Part shown: positions 5,751 through 8,300 of the stretch, piece by piece
How positions within the stretch are numbered: the stretch's first letter is position 1
Layout: every line of letters starts with the position of its first letter
Source of the DNA: Clostridiales bacterium
GTDB lineage: Bacteria; Bacillota; Clostridia; Peptostreptococcales; Anaerovoracaceae
Assembly (NCBI GenBank): GCA_009778945.1
Contig: WRFF01000074.1
Span: forward strand, 1 to 8,300
Reading direction: 5' to 3'
DNA: 8,300 bases
Program-made: the position numbers and the translations under genes
The notes under the pieces: model-generated
Databases searched by the model: none
What the model was told of the DNA's origin: nothing
What the model saw: the letters and a program-made list of their open reading frames with translations, nothing else

Positions 5751-5778
5751 GCACTAATTGCAGACGTCCGCGCCGCCG

Positions 5779-5997
5779 CTATTTGTCCCGCCAGGTAATC
5801 CGGCCCTTGGTCAGGTCGTAAGGCGAGAGTTCCATGCGCACGTTATCTCCCGGCAGGATCCGGATGAAATTCATGCGGATCTTGCCTGAGATATGCGCCT
5901 GTACCCGATGGCCGTTGTCGAGTTCGACGATGAACATCGCGTTGGGCTGCGCTTCAATGACCTTCCCTTCGACTTCGATGACGTCTTTTTTCGCCAT
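5779..5997 (-). CDS. infA: Translation initiation factor IF-1
   Basis: IF-1 binds the 30S A site and assists IF-2 and IF-3 during initiation. The 72-residue protein is a single OB-fold: MAKKDVIEVEGKVIEAQPNA, then FIVELDNGHRVQAHISGKIRMNFIRILPGDNV, then the ELSPYDLTKGRITWR ending, all canonical. I chose ATG at 5997 for its exact family length and the AGGAGAAGGAAGG run just upstream. An in-frame GTG at 6051 would add 18 arginine-rich residues across a hairpin and is not family-like. It is separated from map by 75 bases. Many Clostridia have a small KOW-domain gene between map and infA, and there is no room for one here. Confidence 0.97.
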   Translation of the reverse strand: MAKKDVIEVEGKVIEAQPNAMFIVELDNGHRVQAHISGKIRMNFIRILPGDNVRMELSPYDLTKGRITWRDK

Positions 5998-6012
5998 TAC
6001 CTTCCTTCTCCT

Positions 6013-6026
6013 GCGCCGCTCGGCGC
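6013..6026 (-). other. Short GC hairpin before the infA ribosome binding site
   Basis: GCGCC-GAGC-GGCGC forms a perfect 5-bp GC stem with a 4-base loop, immediately followed by the AGGAG of infA. No U-run follows. It could pause polymerase, protect a processed 5' end or modulate access to the Shine-Dalgarno. Small size keeps confidence low. Confidence 0.3.
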
Positions 6027-6043
6027 TAAATGAAGCCCTGGCC

Positions 6044-6062
6044 CGATTCACAAAATGAATCG
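6044..6062 (-). other. Hairpin downstream of map
   Basis: CGATTCA (6062-6056) and TGAATCG (6050-6044) form a perfect 7-bp stem with the loop TTTTG, 10 bases after the map stop. The following bases are GGGCC, not a U-run, so it is not a standard terminator. It may stabilise the 3' end of a processed map transcript. It and the hairpin at 6013-6026 occupy most of the map-infA gap. Confidence 0.35.
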
Positions 6063-6072
6063 ATGGCAGGTC

Positions 6073-6873
6073 TTATTCAAGGATTCCCGAAATCTCCGAT
6101 TTCGCGGAATCTACGGTGTCCCTCTCGTCCAAGGTGATGATGAGGGGGTCGCCATCCGTGATGATGACCGTATTTTCATAATGCGCCGCACGTTTTCCGT
6201 CGTTTGTAACGACCGTCCAGCCATTGTTCAGCACATGCACATCCATCGTCCCTTCGTTGATCATGGGCTCGATGGCGAGCGCCATACCGGGCAGAAGCTC
6301 GGGGCCGTGGCCGGCTTCCCCATAGTTCTTGATCTGCGGGCTTTCATGCATCTCATGCCCAATGCCATGGCCGACATAATCGCGTACGACCGAAAACCCC
6401 GCGTTTTCGACATGCGCCTGGATCGCGTGCCCGATATCGGACAGCCGGTTCCCCTTGCGGCAATACACGAGCCCTTTGAAAAAACTTTCACGGCAGGCGG
6501 CGACAAGCCGCTTCGCCTCTTCGGGCGCTTCACCCACGAAATACGTGCGCGCCGCGTCGCTGACCCAGCCCTGATACGTCGCGCCGATATCTACCGACAC
6601 AATCTGCCCTTCGCACAGAATGCGGTCCGGATCCGGAATCCCGTGCACAAGCTCTTCGTCCACCGAAACGCAAGCGCTGGCCGGGAAGCCGCCGTAGCCT
6701 TTAAAGGTCGGCTCCATACCTTGCTCCCGAATGCGCGTTTCAACAAACCCATCGATATCCGCCGTCGAAACGCCGGGTTTCACAAAATCCGCGAGGTCGT
6801 GCAGGATCGCGCCTGTGACCTTGCCCGAGGCCTCCATCAGATGAATCTGTTCCGCACTCTTCAGCCGGATCAT
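6073..6873 (-). CDS. map: Type I methionine aminopeptidase
   Basis: Removes the initiator methionine from nascent proteins after deformylation. The 266-residue protein has the pita-bread fold with all five metal ligands: D95 (VDIGA), D106 (SDAART), H169 (GHGIG), E202 (IEP) and E233 (HYENT). The substrate-side histidines H78 (HGIP) and H176 (HEMHE) are also present. There is no N-terminal zinc-finger extension, so it is the short form usual in this operon. The ATG shares one base with the adk stop (TGATG). There is no strong Shine-Dalgarno at ideal spacing, so it probably depends on coupling to adk. The 3' end is followed by two hairpins before infA. Confidence 0.97.
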   Translation of the reverse strand: MIRLKSAEQIHLMEASGKVTGAILHDLADFVKPGVSTADIDGFVETRIREQGMEPTFKGYGGFPASACVSVDEELVHGIPDPDRILCEGQIVSVDIGATYQGWVSDAARTYFVGEAPEEAKRLVAACRESFFKGLVYCRKGNRLSDIGHAIQAHVENAGFSVVRDYVGHGIGHEMHESPQIKNYGEAGHGPELLPGMALAIEPMINEGTMDVHVLNNGWTVVTNDGKRAAHYENTVIITDGDPLIITLDERDTVDSAKSEISGILE

Positions 6874-7520
6874 CAGGCGGCCATAACCTCGTCGATCTTC
6901 GCCTGCACAATTTCCGAGCCGAGCGCGCTGTCAAAAGTCATCAGGATGCCTTTTTTCTCATAGTATTCGATAAGCGGTTTGGTCTGGCGTTCGTACACAT
7001 CAATGCGGTTTTCAGCCGTTTCCGCGTTGTCGTCTTTGCGCTGAATGATCGCCGCGCCGCAGACATCGCAGACGCCGGGCGTTTTCGGCGGAAAACGCGT
7101 CATATGATAAATCGCCCCGCACTGCGGGCAGACCCGCCGTCCCGCGATGCGCGCTATAAGCACATCCTTCGGGGCTGTGAGGTAAAAGACGTGATCGAGC
7201 TCGCCGCCGCTCTTCGCAAGGAATTCATCCAGCGCCTCCGCCTGCGCGATCGTGCGCGGAAAGCCATCCAGGATATAGCCGTTTTTCGCGTCGTCTTCAT
7301 GCATCCGGTCATTCATCAGGGCAATGATCAAATCGTCGGGTACGAGCTCACCGGCCTCCATATACCGTTTCGCCTCCAAACCGAGCGGCGTACCCGCAGC
7401 CACGTTTTCACGCAGGATATCGCCGGTCGCAATAGCCGGTATCCCGTAGTTCTGCGTGATTTTCGCGGCTTGCGTCCCCTTGCCGGAGCCGGGCGCGCCA
7501 AGCAATAAAATTCTGTTCAT
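6873..7520 (-). CDS. adk: Adenylate kinase, long zinc-LID form
   Basis: Interconverts AMP + ATP and 2 ADP in the cytoplasm, keeping the adenylate pool balanced. The 215 residues include the P-loop GAPGSGKGT (8-16), the AMP-binding TGDILRE segment (32-38), the DGFPRT motif (85-90) and a LID domain with four cysteines C131, C134, C151, C154. The cysteine LID indicates structural zinc, typical of Gram-positive adenylate kinases. RKDDNAETAENRIDVY with the conserved arginines follows. ATG start with AGGAG about 9 bases upstream. It lies 33 bases after secY and is joined to map by TGATG, the usual secY-adk-map order of Bacillota. Confidence 0.98.
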   Translation of the reverse strand: MNRILLLGAPGSGKGTQAAKITQNYGIPAIATGDILRENVAAGTPLGLEAKRYMEAGELVPDDLIIALMNDRMHEDDAKNGYILDGFPRTIAQAEALDEFLAKSGGELDHVFYLTAPKDVLIARIAGRRVCPQCGAIYHMTRFPPKTPGVCDVCGAAIIQRKDDNAETAENRIDVYERQTKPLIEYYEKKGILMTFDSALGSEIVQAKIDEVMAA

Positions 7521-7553
7521 GATTGAATTCTCCTGCCCTTTTTCGCAAACGCT

Positions 7554-8300
7554 CTATAAAAATCCTCTGTAATTTCGCATCACCATCTGATTCTCGATCT
7601 GCTTCATCGTATCAAGCGCTACGCCGACCACAATCAGAAGCGCGGTGCCGCCGAAACTGATCTGCAGTTTTGTCGCCATCTGGATCAGGTACGGCATCGC
7701 CGCGATGACCGCGAGGAAAACCGCGCCGACAAAAGTGACGCGCATCATGACCGTATTGAGGTATTCGATTGTCGGCCGGCCCGGGCGGATACCCGGAACA
7801 AACCCGCCGTTCGCGCGCATATTCTCCGCCACGTCCACGGGATTGAAAGTGATCGCCGTATAGAAATAGGTGAAGAAGAAAATAAGGATCGCATCCAGGC
7901 CCACATAGATCCAAACGCCGGGAGTCCCCGTTGCGGTCGGCGACAGCCAGGTGTTCAACCAATTCTGAAGCCCGCTGTTCGGCCAGAAATAGGTGAGCGT
8001 AAGCGGGAACTGCAGGATCGAAAGGCCGAAGATGACGGGAATGACACCTGCCTGATTGACCTTGATCGGAATATGTGTGTTCTGCCCGCCGTACATTTTG
8101 CGTCCTACGACGCGCTTCGCGTACTGGACCGGAATTCGTCGCTGTCCCTGCTGCACCATGACGACGCCGACGATAACGGCGACGGCAAAAATACAGAAGA
8201 GCACGAGCGCAATCATGGAAACATCGCCTGCCTGGTAACTCACGAGCGCGCTGCCTATTGCGCCCGGCGCGCGGCAGATGATGCCCGCGAAGATGATGAG
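7554..8300 (-). CDS. secY: Protein translocase subunit SecY (C-terminal part, cut by window edge)
   Basis: SecY is the channel of the Sec translocon in the cytoplasmic membrane. The frame is open to the right edge; 248 residues plus the stop are visible, somewhat more than half of a typical 420-440-residue SecY. The visible part runs from a transmembrane segment (IIFAGII), through QQGQRRIPVQYAKRVVG and the KVNQAGVIPVIF segment. Next come the cytosolic loop NMRANGGFVPGIRPGRPT with its functionally important arginine, then the last membrane helices, ending MVMRNYRGFL. An in-frame GTG at 8243 is internal (valine), not a start. It is followed by adk after 33 bases with no terminator between them. 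Confidence 0.97.
   Translation of the reverse strand, partial: LIIFAGIICRAPGAIGSALVSYQAGDVSMIALVLFCIFAVAVIVGVVMVQQGQRRIPVQYAKRVVGRKMYGGQNTHIPIKVNQAGVIPVIFGLSILQFPLTLTYFWPNSGLQNWLNTWLSPTATGTPGVWIYVGLDAILIFFFTYFYTAITFNPVDVAENMRANGGFVPGIRPGRPTIEYLNTVMMRVTFVGAVFLAVIAAMPYLIQMATKLQISFGGTALLIVVGVALDTMKQIENQMVMRNYRGFL

Noticed and set aside
5998..6051. GTG at 6051 as an upstream start for infA
   Set aside because: It adds 18 non-conserved, arginine-rich residues across a hairpin. ATG at 5997 gives the exact 72-residue IF-1 with a good ribosome binding site.
6055..6963. Plus-strand open frame of about 300 codons antisense to map
   Set aside because: Antisense shadow of map, whose metal ligands are all in place on the minus strand. 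No ribosome binding site or family features were seen.
8241..8243. GTG at 8243 as the start of the secY-like frame
   Set aside because: The frame stays open to the window edge and encodes a SecY-like segment upstream, so this is an internal valine of a truncated view.

Overview
This is a chromosomal core region of a Gram-positive (Bacillota, most likely Clostridia-type) bacterium. All genes lie on the minus strand, so transcription runs from the right edge (8300) to the left edge. The gene order secY - adk - map - infA - rpmJ - rpsM - rpsK - rpsD - rpoA - rplQ - ecfA1 - ecfA2 - ecfT is the classic distal part of the spc/alpha ribosomal-protein supercluster, followed by the ECF-transporter energizing module. 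The attached ecfA1A2T genes, strong AGGAGG ribosome binding sites, the zinc-binding forms of S4, L36 and adenylate kinase, and rpsD sitting inside the alpha group all fit Clostridia. Base composition is moderately GC-rich by eye. The sequence does not support a genus call.

Layout from right to left (5' to 3' of the transcript). 8300-7554 is the C-terminal part of secY, cut by the window edge. It is followed by adk (7520-6873), map (6873-6073, TGATG junction with adk), a 75-nt gap with two hairpins, infA (5997-5779), and a gap holding a near-consensus sigma-A promoter. Then come rpmJ (5655-5542), a 94-nt gap with a strong GC-rich RNA structure, rpsM (5447-5073), rpsK (5060-4665), rpsD (4652-4032), rpoA (3989-3048) and rplQ (3035-2691). 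An intrinsic terminator at 2670-2642 separates the ribosomal genes from ecfA1 (2629-1784), ecfA2 (1793-924) and ecfT (927-97), which overlap one another. A second intrinsic terminator (67-31) closes the unit. No stretch over 300 bases lacks a gene.

The genes join several growth-linked functions: protein export (SecY), nucleotide balance (Adk), N-terminal methionine removal (Map), translation initiation (IF1), ribosome subunits (L36, S13, S11, S4, L17), the RNA polymerase alpha subunit, and the shared ATPase/T-component of ECF vitamin and metal transporters.

I see no mobile element, CRISPR array, phage gene or defence system, and every gene belongs to a well-known family. The observations worth a second look are all regulatory: a structured RNA just upstream of rpsM, a terminator directly upstream of a weakly initiated ecfA1, a 9-codon open frame bridging rpsD to the rpoA ribosome binding site, a short leader ORF before rpmJ, and repeated fusion of stop codons with Shine-Dalgarno sequences.
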